A DNA stretch of 64,000 nucleotides from Hartmannibacter diazotrophicus. GTDB lineage: Bacteria > Pseudomonadota > Alphaproteobacteria > Rhizobiales > Pleomorphomonadaceae. A model generated the notes under the pieces. The model was not told the DNA's origin and did no database searches. It saw only the letters and a program-made list of their open reading frames with translations. This document shows, one piece after another, positions 47,079-55,738 of this stretch; position 1 is the first letter of the stretch; each line of letters opens with the position of its first letter. The stretch is taken from NCBI RefSeq assembly GCF_900231165.1, contig NZ_LT960614.1, positions 4,279,501 to 4,343,500 on the forward strand, written 5' to 3'. The position numbers and the translations under genes are program-made.

Positions 47079-47309
47079 TCTTCAGACACCATATCGGTTC
47101 GAAAACAACAATCGAGGTGATATGTGTCTCGCACAAGGTCTTGACCACCTTTGGCCGCGACAGAAACCCATTTTCCTTGACTTCGCAGGCCCGCCGCTGT
47201 AGTCACCCGACAAATTTCTGCAAGGTCTGCCTTCAGAGCCGCCGACCGGGGCCATGATCCCGGAGGTCAACATCCGTCAGCGCGATGCGCCCACGGGTGC
47301 TGTCGTGCT

Positions 47310-47338
47310 TTGCATATACGCCTTGCCGGGACTATGTC
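47310..47338 (+). promoter_or_regulatory. Candidate sigma-70-type promoter of ffh
   Basis: TTGCAT (47310-47315) and TATGTC (47333-47338) are spaced by exactly 17 bp, upstream of ffh. This is the best match in the 295-bp gap after the divergent tannase gene. Confidence 0.4.
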
Positions 47339-47340
47339 AG

Positions 47341-47359
47341 GCGGGAGTGTTCCTCCCGC
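47341..47359 (+). other. Hairpin in the ffh leader
   Basis: GCGGGAG (47341-47347) pairs with CTCCCGC (47353-47359) around a 5-base loop. It would lie at the very 5' end of the ffh mRNA, a few bases after the expected transcription start, and could protect the 5' end. No T-run follows, so it is not a terminator. Confidence 0.4.
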
Positions 47360-47374
47360 AAAAGGTTGCTGTCG

Positions 47375-48913
47375 ATGTTTGAAACCCTTTCGGATCGCCT
47401 TTCCGGCATTTTCGACAAGCTCACCCGCCGCGGTGCGCTGTCGGAAGCCGACGTGTCCGAAGCGATGCGCGAAGTCCGCCGCGCCCTGCTCGAGGCCGAC
47501 GTGGCGCTCGACGTCGTCAAGTCCTTCACCGACAAGGTCCGCAATCGCGCCATCGGCGCCGAGGTGGTCAAGTCCGTCACCCCCGGCCAGATGGTCGTCA
47601 AGATCGTCCACGACCAGCTCGTGGAAATGCTCGGCTCCGACGCCAAGCCCATCGACCTTCATGCCGTCGCCCCGGTGCCGATCCTGATGGTCGGCCTGCA
47701 GGGCTCGGGCAAGACGACGACGACCTCCAAGATCGCCAGGCGCCTGACCGAGCGTGACCGCAAGAAGGTCCTGATGGCCTCGCTCGACACGCGCCGCCCG
47801 GCCGCGATGGAGCAGCTCAAGATCCTCGGCGAGCAGAACAGCGTCGACACCCTGCCGATCGTTCCCGGCCAGACCGCCGTGCAGATCGCAAGCCGTGCGA
47901 TCAATGCGGCCAAGCTCGGCGGCTACGACGTCGTCATCCTCGACACCGCCGGCCGCGTCACCGTCGATCAGGAACTGATGGCCGAGGTCGCCGAGGTCAA
48001 GCGCCAGACGAACCCGCACGAGGTGCTGCTCGTCGCCGACGCCCTCACCGGCCAGGACGCCGTCAACACGGCGCGCGCCTTCGACGAGCAGGTGGGCGTC
48101 ACCGGCATCGTGCTGACCCGTGTCGACGGCGACGGCCGTGGTGGCGCCGCGCTCTCCATGCGCGCCGTCACCGGCAAGCCGATCAAGCTGATGGGTGTTG
48201 GCGAAAAGTCCGACGCCCTTGAGGATTTCCATCCCTCCCGCGTTGCCGACCGCATCCTCGGCATGGGCGACATCGTCGCCCTCGTGGAGAAGGCCGCCGC
48301 CAATTTCGACGCCGATCAGGCGGCGAAGATGGCCAAGAAGATGCAGAAGGGCGAGTTCGATCTCGACGATCTCGCCGAGCAGCTTCGCCAGATGCAGAAG
48401 CTCGGCGGCATGTCCGGCATCATGGGCCTGATGCCCGGCATGGGGAAGATGAAGAACCAGATCGCCGCGGCCGGCTTCGACGACAAGCACATCAAGCGCC
48501 AGATCGCGATCGTTCAGTCGATGACCAAGAAGGAGCGCGCCAAGCCGGCCCTCCTCGACGCCAAGCGCAAGCGTCGCGTCGCCGCCGGCTCCGGCACCGA
48601 CGTCTCCGACATCAACAAGCTTCTGAAGATGCATCGGCAGATGGCCGACATGATGAAGAAGATGGGCAGGCAGAAGGGCGGCATGCTGGGCAAGATGCTC
48701 GGCGGCCTCGGCGGCGGCATGCCCAACATGGGCGACGTCGATCCCGCCGTTCTGGATCAGGTGGCCCGTGACGCCGGCCTTGGCGGCCCCGACGCCCTGA
48801 AGAACGCGATGAAGGGCATGCCGGGCGGTCTTCCCACCGGCCTTCCCGGAATGGGCGGCATGCCCCGGCTTCCCGGCCTTCCGGGCCTCGGAAAGGGACC
48901 CAAGGGCAAATGA
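47375..48913 (+). CDS. ffh: Signal recognition particle protein Ffh
   Basis: This 512-residue GTPase targets inner-membrane proteins with the 4.5S RNA to FtsY. N domain: MFETLSDRLSGIFDKLTRRG. G domain: P-loop GLQGSGKTTTTSK (about residue 107), DTRRPAAMEQL, DTAGR, TRVDGDGRGGA. The M domain from about residue 300 is rich in Met, with the RNA-binding GSGTDVSDINKLLKMHRQM and a long Gly/Met tail ending LGKGPKGK. The ATG at 47375 gives the canonical start. The stop overlaps the next gene's ATG. Confidence 0.97.
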   Translation: MFETLSDRLSGIFDKLTRRGALSEADVSEAMREVRRALLEADVALDVVKSFTDKVRNRAIGAEVVKSVTPGQMVVKIVHDQLVEMLGSDAKPIDLHAVAPVPILMVGLQGSGKTTTTSKIARRLTERDRKKVLMASLDTRRPAAMEQLKILGEQNSVDTLPIVPGQTAVQIASRAINAAKLGGYDVVILDTAGRVTVDQELMAEVAEVKRQTNPHEVLLVADALTGQDAVNTARAFDEQVGVTGIVLTRVDGDGRGGAALSMRAVTGKPIKLMGVGEKSDALEDFHPSRVADRILGMGDIVALVEKAAANFDADQAAKMAKKMQKGEFDLDDLAEQLRQMQKLGGMSGIMGLMPGMGKMKNQIAAAGFDDKHIKRQIAIVQSMTKKERAKPALLDAKRKRRVAAGSGTDVSDINKLLKMHRQMADMMKKMGRQKGGMLGKMLGGLGGGMPNMGDVDPAVLDQVARDAGLGGPDALKNAMKGMPGGLPTGLPGMGGMPRLPGLPGLGKGPKGK

Positions 48914-49224
48914 GCACTGCCGCCGAAAAAAGCCTTGGCGACGGCCAGGCTCTCGAACAGCTCAAGGAATTGCGCTCGTCGATCGACAACATCGACGCCG
49001 CGCTGGTGCATCTGCTCGCCGAGCGGTTCAAGTGCACGCAGAAAGTGGGGGTCCTCAAGGCGACCCACGATCTGCCGCCCTCCGATCCTGCCCGCGAGCA
49101 GCAGCAGATCGATCGTCTTCGTCGTCTCGCCGAGGATGCGAGGCTGGATCCCGATTTCGCCGAGACCTTCCTGAACTTCATTGTCAGGGAAGTCATCCGG
49201 CACCACCAGGCAATCCGCGGATAA
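48910..49224 (+). CDS. Chorismate mutase (AroQ type)
   Basis: The 104-residue helical enzyme converts chorismate to prephenate for Phe and Tyr synthesis. It has the AroQ pattern: LRSSIDNIDAALVHLLAERF, KVGVLKATHDLPP and EQQQIDRLRRLAED, ending in FLNFIVREVIRHHQAI. The start overlaps the ffh stop (ATGA), so expression is tied to ffh and the ribosomal genes, an arrangement known in rhizobia. It is a stand-alone domain without prephenate dehydratase. Confidence 0.93.
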   Translation: MSTAAEKSLGDGQALEQLKELRSSIDNIDAALVHLLAERFKCTQKVGVLKATHDLPPSDPAREQQQIDRLRRLAEDARLDPDFAETFLNFIVREVIRHHQAIRG

Positions 49225-49272
49225 GGCGGATTTCAGAAAAACGACCGAACCAGACCAGGAAAGCAGAAAACA

Positions 49273-49647
49273 ATGTCTCTCAAGATTCGTCTCGCCCGTG
49301 GCGGCGCCAAGAAGCGTCCGTTCTACCGCATCGTCATCGCCGACGCCCGCTCCCCGCGTGACGGCCGCTTCATCGAGAAGATCGGCACGTTCAACCCGCT
49401 GCTGGCCAAGGACAACGCCGATCGCGTCACCCTCGACCTCGACCGCGCCAAGCATTGGCTCGGCGAAGGCGCCCAGCCGACCGATCGCGTCCTGCGCTTC
49501 CTCGACGCCGCCGGCCTGATGACGCGTCCGGCCCGCAGCAACCCGAAGAAGGCCGAGCCGGGCACCAAGGCCAAGGAGCGCGCCGCCGAGGCCGCCGAGA
49601 AGGCCGCTGCCATCGCCGAGGCTGCCGCCGAAGCCTCCGCCGAGTAA
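49273..49647 (+). CDS. rpsP: 30S ribosomal protein S16
   Basis: The 124-residue protein begins with the S16 signature ([20 protein letters not shown]) and continues [13 protein letters not shown] and [21 protein letters not shown]-terminal Ala/Glu/Lys-rich tail of about 35 residues ([20 protein letters not shown]) goes beyond the core protein, as in other Alphaproteobacteria. It sits between chorismate mutase and rimM in the usual order. Confidence 0.98.
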   Translation: MSLKIRLARGGAKKRPFYRIVIADARSPRDGRFIEKIGTFNPLLAKDNADRVTLDLDRAKHWLGEGAQPTDRVLRFLDAAGLMTRPARSNPKKAEPGTKAKERAAEAAEKAAAIAEAAAEASAE

Positions 49648-49673
49648 TCGGTCGGGTTCTTGAACTTGCGCGC

Positions 49674-49703
49674 GCCGTCCGTTTGCTTCGTCGAGCGGAC
49701 GGC
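49674..49703 (+). terminator. Possible attenuating hairpin between rpsP and rimM
   Basis: GCCGTCCG (49674-49681) pairs with CGGACGGC (49696-49703) across a 14-base loop, followed by GTTCGTGTTTG, which is not a true T-run. It may trim expression between the ribosomal protein and the maturation genes. The rest of the 255-bp gap shows nothing else. Confidence 0.4.
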
Positions 49704-49902
49704 GTTCGTGTTTGGGCGCCCCAATTTGCCGGACCGGCGTCCGACCTCAATCCTTCGGGACGGCCCGCAGGGCTTCCTCGGGTTGAAGTATTCCCGACAT
49801 CTCGAACGGCATGCAATCGGCCGTTCTTTCCCATCGTCCCGAGCAAGGCGCAAGGCGACCGTTTCGAAGGACGAAGGAAAAGCCCAATAGGCGGCAACGT
49901 CC

Positions 49903-50460
49903 TTGAAGACCACCCTTCCCCATCCGATCCTGATCGCGGAAATCGGCGCGGCCCACGGCATTCGCGGCGAACTGCGCGTCAAGCCGCACACCGCCGATCC
50001 CGAAGCGATCGGCGACTACGGCCCGCTGACGAGCGAGGATGGCCGGCAGTTCATCGTCAAGAGCGTGCGTCCGAACAAGAATGTCATCGTCTGCACCTTT
50101 GACGGCATTCGCGACCGCAACGCCGCCGAGGCCCTGACCGGCACGAAGCTCTACGTCGACCGCTCCGCCCTGCCCGAGACGGAGGACGAGGAGGAATTCT
50201 ACCATGCCGACCTCATCGGCCTTGCCGTCGAGACGGTAGGCGGCGAGGCCATCGGCACGGTCGTCGCGCTGCATGATTTTGGTGCCGGCGATCTTCTCGA
50301 GGTGAGCCGGACGAGGGGGGGCTCGTTCTACGCGCCCTTCACCCGCGATTTCGTCCCGACGATCGACATGGCGGCGGGCAAGATCCTGATCGATCCGCCC
50401 GAGGATTTCTTCAAGGCGGAAAAGCCGCCCGAGGAAGAGGACGGGGAGGACGGGCGGTGA
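49903..50460 (+). CDS. rimM: Ribosome maturation factor RimM
   Basis: The 185-residue 16S processing factor binds S19 during 30S assembly. It has the N-terminal [34 protein letters not shown] for the second domain, and [20 protein letters not shown]. The start must be the TTG at 49903, because an in-frame TAG lies four codons before it. The stop overlaps the GTG start of trmD. A run of acidic residues ends the protein. Confidence 0.95.
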   Translation: MKTTLPHPILIAEIGAAHGIRGELRVKPHTADPEAIGDYGPLTSEDGRQFIVKSVRPNKNVIVCTFDGIRDRNAAEALTGTKLYVDRSALPETEDEEEFYHADLIGLAVETVGGEAIGTVVALHDFGAGDLLEVSRTRGGSFYAPFTRDFVPTIDMAAGKILIDPPEDFFKAEKPPEEEDGEDGR

Positions 50461-51143
50461 GCGGCTTTGCGGCCTCGGTGCTCACGCTCTATCCGGAAAT
50501 GTTTCCCGGCCCTCTCGGGCTCAGCCTTGCCGGCAAGGCGCTCGGCAACGGCACCTGGTCGCTGGAGACAACCCAGATCCGCGACTTCGGCCACGGCAGG
50601 CATCGCGCCGTCGACGATACGCCGGCCGGCGGCGGCCCCGGCATGGTCCTGCGCGCCGATGTCATGGCGGCCGCGATCGACAGCGCCTCTCCGCCGGACG
50701 ATCCCCGCCCCCGGCTGATGATGAGCCCGCGCGGCCAACCGCTGACGCAAACCATGGTGCGTGAATGGGCCGGCGGCCCGGGCGTCGTCATCGTCTGCGG
50801 GCGGTTCGAGGGGATCGACGAGCGCGTCATCGAGGCGCGCGGCCTCAAGGAAGTCTCCGTCGGCGACTATGTGCTCTCGGGCGGGGAAGTCGCGGCCATG
50901 ATCGTCCTCGACGCCGTCGTGCGCCTTCTGCCCGGCGTCATGGGCAACGACCAGTCTGGCGAGACGGAAAGCTTCGAGACGGGACTGCTGGAGCACCCGC
51001 AGTATACGCGGCCTGCCGTCTTCGAGGACCGCTCCATTCCCGAGATCCTAACGTCTGGCGATCACGGCCGGATTGCGCGCTGGCGCCGGGAACAGGCCGA
51101 GAAACTGACGGCCGAGCGCCGCCCCGATCTTCTGAAAAAATAA
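50457..51143 (+). CDS. trmD: tRNA (guanine-N1-)-methyltransferase
   Basis: The 228-residue SPOUT enzyme methylates G37 of tRNAs with SAM. Landmarks are [32 protein letters not shown], the knot [11 protein letters not shown] and [12 protein letters not shown], and the late [16 protein letters not shown]. It starts with GTG inside the rimM stop (GTGA). A hairpin follows directly. Confidence 0.97.
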   Translation: MSGFAASVLTLYPEMFPGPLGLSLAGKALGNGTWSLETTQIRDFGHGRHRAVDDTPAGGGPGMVLRADVMAAAIDSASPPDDPRPRLMMSPRGQPLTQTMVREWAGGPGVVIVCGRFEGIDERVIEARGLKEVSVGDYVLSGGEVAAMIVLDAVVRLLPGVMGNDQSGETESFETGLLEHPQYTRPAVFEDRSIPEILTSGDHGRIARWRREQAEKLTAERRPDLLKK

Positions 51144-51170
51144 GCGGCCGGGCGAAACCGCCCGACCGCT
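51136..51170. terminator. Bidirectional terminator between trmD and the first BA14K gene
   Basis: AGCGGCCGGGCG (51143-51154) and CGCCCGACCGCT (51159-51170) form a 12-bp stem with one mismatch and the loop AAAC. On the minus strand it is followed by TTATTTTTT, a good terminator for the BA14K gene. On the plus strand the tail is only CCTTTC. Confidence 0.7.
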
Positions 51171-51196
51171 CCTTTCAGCACCCAGCATCTCAACTC

Positions 51197-51673
51197 TTAT
51201 TGGCAGTAATGCCTGTAGCCGTCGTAGCCCATGAAGGTGCCCGAGCGGGCATCGAAGGACCTGTATTTCGACGAGCAGTAACTGACGTAGCCGGCCGATC
51301 CGAACCGGTAGCCCCCGGCGGAAGGCGGCGCGTCGGAATTGATGGTCGCCCGCGACCGCGGCGGCGGAGCCATGGATCCCGCGGCGATGCCTCCGAGAAT
51401 CGCACCCGCGGCAAGTCCGAAGATGGCGGCGGCCGCCGCATCGTTGTTGTCGTCATGACGACGATGCCCTTCGTACCAGCGGCGATAGTCGCGGTCGTTC
51501 CAGTGACGACGGTCCTTGCGCCAGCGATAGTAATCCCTGTCGCGCCCGTGTTGGTTGTAGTAGCGCTCCATGTAGTGCTCACGCCGGCCATCGGCGAAGG
51601 CTGGCGCGGCCGTGGCGAAAACACTCGTCGCCAGAATCGTTGCGGCAAGAACGGCGCTGATTGTTCGTTTCAT
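51197..51673 (-). CDS. BA14K-like secreted protein, copy 1
   Basis: With the ATG at 51673 (AGGAG seven bases upstream) the product has 158 residues. A signal peptide (MKRTISAVLAATILATSVFA, then AAPAFA) is followed by an Arg/Tyr/His-rich stretch, a glycine-zipper segment AAAAAIFGLAAGAILGG, and the BA14K C-terminus YCSSKYRSFDARSGTFMGYD with two cysteines. The family is named after a 14-kDa immunoreactive protein of Brucella and is an envelope protein of unclear function. It is a paralog of the next gene, with an extra charged region of about 40 residues. Confidence 0.85.
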   Translation of the reverse strand: MKRTISAVLAATILATSVFATAAPAFADGRREHYMERYYNQHGRDRDYYRWRKDRRHWNDRDYRRWYEGHRRHDDNNDAAAAAIFGLAAGAILGGIAAGSMAPPPRSRATINSDAPPSAGGYRFGSAGYVSYCSSKYRSFDARSGTFMGYDGYRHYCQ

Positions 51674-51959
51674 CATTGGTCTCCTGTCTGCGGCCCGCAC
51701 CCTGCCGGCATTCCGTCCGACTGACACCGGAAGCGTTCCGGCCGAGCCACTCCCGCCGAGGCTTGGCCTCGCCTTCGAGCATGGCGACAAGTGTGGGCGT
51801 GGCCACCTGAACCTCACCTGAACAGTCGACGAGAGAACGACCGAAGGGCATTTCCGGTTCCGCGCCTCCCCCCGGACCACCGGAGGAAAGCTCCTGCCTT
51901 CAGTTCTTTGAGATGGGTATATCGGCCGCCGCTCGCAAGATGACCTTTTGGTCGCATGC

Positions 51960-51996
51960 CAGAACGGCCAGGCACGAGAGGGGCCTGGCCGTTCTG
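51960..51996 (-). terminator. Strong hairpin after the second BA14K gene
   Basis: CAGAACGGCCAGGC (51960-51973) and GCCTGGCCGTTCTG (51983-51996) form a perfect 14-bp stem with a 9-base loop, 28 bp past the stop of the second BA14K gene. No T-run follows in the minus-strand transcript, so termination may be Rho-assisted or the stem may stabilise the mRNA end. The rest of 51674-52024 holds the promoter of copy 1. Confidence 0.5.
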
Positions 51997-52024
51997 CTCC
52001 GCATCGGTCGGACGGTCCTGCCGA

Positions 52025-52390
52025 TCAACGGCAATAATGGCGATAGCCGTCGTAGCCGAGGTAGGTGCCCGAGCGGGCGTCGAAGGAGCGATACTTGGCC
52101 GCGCAGTAGTTGTAGTAGCCGGCCGTTCCATAGGCCCAGCCCCCCGCTCCCTGCACGCCATTGTAGCCGTCGTTGTAATAGTAGGTCGGCTGACGATAGA
52201 CCCGGCGCGGCGGCGTGTTGGCGATCATCCCGCCGACGATGGCGCCCGCGGCAAGGCCGAAGATGGCCGCTGCGGCGGCATTGCCGCCATGGCGATGATG
52301 CCAGTGGTGCGCCTCGGCCGGAGCGGCGGCGGCGAAAAGGCTGGTTCCGACGATGGCGGCTGCAAGAATGGCGCTGACGGTACGTTTCAT
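52025..52390 (-). CDS. BA14K-like secreted protein, copy 2
   Basis: The 121-residue protein has a near-identical plan to copy 1: signal peptide MKRTVSAILAAAIVGTSLFA, His-rich HHWHHRHGG, glycine zipper AAAAAIFGLAAGAIVGG, a Tyr-rich linker and the C-terminus YCAAKYRSFDARSGTYLGYD plus GYRHYC. AGGAGG lies upstream. It and copy 1 are tandem duplicates, each with its own hairpin, so they are probably separately transcribed. Confidence 0.87.
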   Translation of the reverse strand: MKRTVSAILAAAIVGTSLFAAAAPAEAHHWHHRHGGNAAAAAIFGLAAGAIVGGMIANTPPRRVYRQPTYYYNDGYNGVQGAGGWAYGTAGYYNYCAAKYRSFDARSGTYLGYDGYRHYCR

Positions 52391-52667
52391 GACCCGGTTC
52401 CTCCTGGTTGCTACCGGGGCGGTGGCGGTTCCTCGACACGCCGGCCAGCCCCTCCATGCCCGATGGGACAGTGCGTCCCAAAACCCTGTCCCGAATGTGG
52501 GCTCCCCCGAAAAGAAGCTCGCCTAGGCCATGGACAAGCGTGGCCCATTCCTGTATGGAACCGCCTCATATCCGAAATGATGCGATTAGAACGGCGAATA
52601 CGCCCCCATTCGCGTGGACGATGCGTGGGCGCTCTGGGCGTTCGAGAAGAGACGAAGGCAAGATGCC

Positions 52668-53132
52668 ATGAACATCATCGAAGAGCTCGACAAGGAGCAG
52701 ATGGAAGCCGTTAACGCCAAGCGGACGCTTCCCGAATTCGGCCCCGGCGACACCGTGCGCGTGAACGTGCGCGTCACCGAAGGCACCCGCACCCGCGTGC
52801 AGGCCTATGAAGGCGTCTGCATCGCCCGCAACGGCGGTGGCCTGAACCAGAGCTTCACCGTCCGCAAGATTTCCTACGGCGAAGGCGTGGAGCGCGTGTT
52901 CCCGGTCTTCTCGCCGATGATCGAGGGCGTGGAAGTCGTGCGCCGCGGCAAGGTTCGTCGCGCCAAGCTGTACTACCTGCGCAATCTGCGCGGCAAGTCG
53001 GCCCGTATCGTCGAGGCCACCAACGCCCGCGCCCGCAAGCTCAACGACGCCCAGCGCGCCGATGTGGCTGCCGCCAAGGCGGACGCCGCCGCAGCCAAGG
53101 AAGCGGCCAAGGCCGAGGCTGCCGCCGAGTAA
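52668..53132 (+). CDS. rplS: 50S ribosomal protein L19
   Basis: The 154-residue protein has the L19 core [48 protein letters not shown] and [20 protein letters not shown], then [11 protein letters not shown]. The tail after about residue 125 is Ala/Lys-rich as in other rhizobia. ATG 52668 is preceded by GAAGG. It is followed by a strong terminator and, 3.8 kb on, by leuC. Confidence 0.98.
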   Translation: MNIIEELDKEQMEAVNAKRTLPEFGPGDTVRVNVRVTEGTRTRVQAYEGVCIARNGGGLNQSFTVRKISYGEGVERVFPVFSPMIEGVEVVRRGKVRRAKLYYLRNLRGKSARIVEATNARARKLNDAQRADVAAAKADAAAAKEAAKAEAAAE

Positions 53133-53162
53133 TCGGCAGGCGGTCATCGCCGAATTTTCCGA

Positions 53163-53192
53163 ACGGGTGGCCCCGCGCCACCCGTTTTTTTT
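53163..53192 (+). terminator. Rho-independent terminator of rplS
   Basis: ACGGGTGGC (53163-53171) and GCCACCCGT (53177-53185) form a 9-bp stem with a 5-base loop, followed by eight T residues. It is 31 bp past the rplS stop. Confidence 0.92.
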
Positions 53193-53400
53193 GCTCTCGG
53201 GCAGGCAGAAAGCCCGCAAGGAAGAAGTCTATCTCAAATCGATACGGTATACGGCAGATGCCTTTTCTGCTTAAAAAGGCGTGCCGTCGAGTGATCGACA
53301 TCGGTGCTGGGACGATTCGCCCAAATTGCACGCGGAATGTTTATGCGATTCGATATATCTTGAGGGCTCACGAAGGGCGACGGCGCGACGGCGCGCTCGC

Positions 53401-53430
53401 TTGACATAATTGGCGGCGGCCACAGACATA
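53401..53430 (+). promoter_or_regulatory. Candidate promoter of the desaturase gene
   Basis: A perfect -35 TTGACA lies at 53401-53406. At 18 bp spacing the -10 would be GACATA (53425-53430), a weak match. It is the only consensus -35 in the 251-bp gap before the gene. Confidence 0.35.
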
Positions 53431-53443
53431 CGGCAGGAAATTT

Positions 53444-54523
53444 TTGCAAACGGTGCTACCGATGCCAAAGATGGCAGACACAAGCGCGCCCCCCGTCTCC
53501 GGGCAGGAAGAGGCAGCAGCTGAAAGCGTCAACTGGACACGCGCTCTGGCACGCTATCGCGACCCGGACATCCGGCGAAGCCTGCTGGAACTCTGCATTA
53601 CCGCCGTGCCGTTTGTCGGCCTGTGGGCGCTGTCCCTCATTGCCGTGAAGTTCGGCTGGTACTGGGCATCCGCCATCCTGGCCGTGCTTGGCGCAGGCTT
53701 TCTCCTGCGGTTGTTCATGATCCAGCACGACTGCGGCCATGGGGCCTTCTTTCCCGGCCGTCGCGGTAACGACTGGACCGGCCGCGTCCTCAGCATCATC
53801 ACATTCACGCCTTACGACATGTGGCGGCGGGCCCATGCCGTGCATCACGCCAGTTGCGGCAATCTCGACCATCGCGGCATCGGCGACGTCGATACGCTGA
53901 CGGTGCGCGAATATCTCGGCCGTTCCCGCTGGGGGCGTTTCGCCTACCGACTCTATCGGCACCCGGCCATCATGTTCGGCCTTGGCCCGTCATGGCTCTT
54001 CCTGCTGCAGAACCGCCTGCCGGTCGGTTTCATGCGCAACAAGGGCTGGACGCCTTGGATCAGCACCATGGCGACCAACGCCGCCATCGTCGCCGTGATC
54101 GGCCTTCTCGCCTACGCCATCGGCCCCGTCCCGCTCCTGCTCGTCCATCTGCCGATCATGCTGATCGCGGCGACGATCGGCGTCTGGCTCTTCTTCGTCC
54201 AGCACCAGTTCGAGGAGACGCACTGGGAGACCAACGAGGGATGGAACTTCCAGGAAGCGGCGCTGCATGGCAGCTCGCACTATGACCTGCCGGGCATCCT
54301 GCGCTGGTTCACCGCCAACATCGGCATGCACCACGTCCATCATCTGTCGAGCCGCATTCCCTACTACCGCCTGCCGGAAGTGCTGCGCGATCATCCCGAA
54401 CTGCGCGACATCAGCCGCCTCACGCTCTGGCAGAGTTTCCAGTGCGTGCGCCTGACGCTCTGGGACGAGGAGCGGCGCAAGCTGATTTCCTTCAAGGAGA
54501 CCAGGGCGCTCTACGGCGCCTGA
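53444..54523 (+). CDS. Membrane fatty acid desaturase
   Basis: The 359-residue integral membrane di-iron desaturase has all three histidine boxes: HDCGH in MIQHDCGHGAFF (about residue 90), HAVHH (about 128) and HHVHH in IGMHHVHHLSS (about 300). Membrane helices lie in pairs between the boxes. It inserts a double bond into acyl chains, most like the delta-12/omega-6 type group; regiospecificity is not readable. A TTG at 53444 with AGGA five bases upstream is the likely start, while an ATG at 53462 is possible. It is convergent with the transglutaminase gene. Confidence 0.88.
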   Translation: MQTVLPMPKMADTSAPPVSGQEEAAAESVNWTRALARYRDPDIRRSLLELCITAVPFVGLWALSLIAVKFGWYWASAILAVLGAGFLLRLFMIQHDCGHGAFFPGRRGNDWTGRVLSIITFTPYDMWRRAHAVHHASCGNLDHRGIGDVDTLTVREYLGRSRWGRFAYRLYRHPAIMFGLGPSWLFLLQNRLPVGFMRNKGWTPWISTMATNAAIVAVIGLLAYAIGPVPLLLVHLPIMLIAATIGVWLFFVQHQFEETHWETNEGWNFQEAALHGSSHYDLPGILRWFTANIGMHHVHHLSSRIPYYRLPEVLRDHPELRDISRLTLWQSFQCVRLTLWDEERRKLISFKETRALYGA

Positions 54524-54534
54524 TCCGGCCCGGT

Positions 54535-54560
54535 GAGACCGGCCACCAAGGCCGGCTCTC
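54535..54560. terminator. Hairpin between convergent desaturase and transglutaminase genes
   Basis: GAGA-CCGGCC (54535-54544) pairs with GGCCGG-C-TCTC (54550-54560) with one bulged C and a 5-base loop, in the 50-bp gap between the two stops. No T-run is present. Confidence 0.4.
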
Positions 54561-54573
54561 ATATGTCCGGCCC

Positions 54574-55389
54574 TCACTTCGGCGGATCGACCTCGTCGGT
54601 CCAGACCGTGAACTCCGCCAGCGTGTTGACCCCGAAGGTCGTCGCAATCGCCACGTCGGCCGCATCCCGGCCACGCGCCATCAGGATGCGCCCGATGCGC
54701 GGCATGTTGTTGCGCGGATCGAACGTATGCCAGTGGCCGCCGAGATAGGCTTCGAACCAGCCGGCAAAATCCATCGGGCCATAGGGCGGCGGCATGCCGA
54801 TGTCGCCGAGATATCCGGTGCAATAGCGCGCCGGAATGTTGAGGGCCCGGCAGAAGGCGACGGCAAGGTGCGCATAGTCGCGGCACACGCCCACCCCCTC
54901 GCGATAGGCTTCGGCGGCCGTCTTCGTCGCCCGGGCATGTTCATAGCCGAAGCGGATGTGATTGTGCACGAAGTCGCAGACGGCCTGGACACGCGGCCAG
55001 CCCGGCTCGGTGTGGCCGAACAAATCCCAGGCGATCTGGCTCAGAAGCTCGGTTTCGCAAAAGCGGCTGGACAGCAGAAAGACCAGCGTGTCCTCGGGAA
55101 GGTCCTCGACGGGGTGCTGCATGGCATCCCTCTGCACGGCCTCCGGCAGGCCGCTGTCCCGCACGATGCCGGATCCGGAAATCACGGTGCGCCCCGCGGG
55201 CGCGGTCATGCGGCTGCACCAGTTTCCGAAGCTGTCGCGATAGGCGGTGATCGGGACGGAAGGATCCGTCGTCACATAGTCCGGCACGGCCATGTCCGAC
55301 GCACGGCTGTAATGCACGTTGAGCACCAGCAGCATGGGCGTCGGCTGCGGGCAGTCGAAGACGAGACGGAAGCCAACGCGGATGTGCAT
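54574..55389 (-). CDS. Transglutaminase-like cysteine protease family protein
   Basis: The 271-residue protein has a bacterial transglutaminase N-terminal region followed by the transglut core: the catalytic Cys in GVGVCRDYAHLAVAFCRAL (about residue 166), His in GGHWHTFDPRNN and the Asp of FDPR. AGYLGDIG-type spacing (TGYLGDIGMPPP) is also seen. Such proteins are usually peptidases or amidases of unknown substrate, often encoded with envelope genes. The ATG at 55389 has GAGG eight bases upstream. No signal peptide is evident. Confidence 0.85.
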   Translation of the reverse strand: MHIRVGFRLVFDCPQPTPMLLVLNVHYSRASDMAVPDYVTTDPSVPITAYRDSFGNWCSRMTAPAGRTVISGSGIVRDSGLPEAVQRDAMQHPVEDLPEDTLVFLLSSRFCETELLSQIAWDLFGHTEPGWPRVQAVCDFVHNHIRFGYEHARATKTAAEAYREGVGVCRDYAHLAVAFCRALNIPARYCTGYLGDIGMPPPYGPMDFAGWFEAYLGGHWHTFDPRNNMPRIGRILMARGRDAADVAIATTFGVNTLAEFTVWTDEVDPPK

Positions 55390-55392
55390 CAA

Positions 55393-55738
55393 ATGGGCCT
55401 CTTGGAGCGGTCACGAGGAAAAAGGGTATCCGGAGGATACAAGGCGCAATCGGCGCAGGAATTGAAAAATCCGGACAGGATTGGCGAAGGCAGACCGCCG
55501 AGTGGAGAACGAAGGCCACACACTTTGGTTCCGTGAGGGGCGCGGCGATCCACCGGACAAAGGCCACAAACAGAGTAGATCACGAGGACAAAGCCGATCA
55601 CCAGCCTGTTTAACAGTAAGACCCCATCAACCATGCATGAAATTAATGCAGGTGAGCCAGTTCAAGACTGCGCACCTGTCCCGGAATGGCGAGGTCCGGT
55701 GAGACTTCCTCGACTGTTCAGCAGGTAGCATCCGCCGC
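55393..55738. promoter_or_regulatory. Divergent region with GTATCC-GGA-GGATAC palindrome
   Basis: The 346 bases between the transglutaminase and the Tat phosphoesterase hold no convincing gene. GTATCC-GGA-GGATAC at 55426-55440 is a perfect 15-bp inverted repeat 36 bp upstream of the transglutaminase start, a good position for an operator. The stretch 55610-55660 is A/T-rich and may hold the phosphoesterase promoter. Confidence 0.45.
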
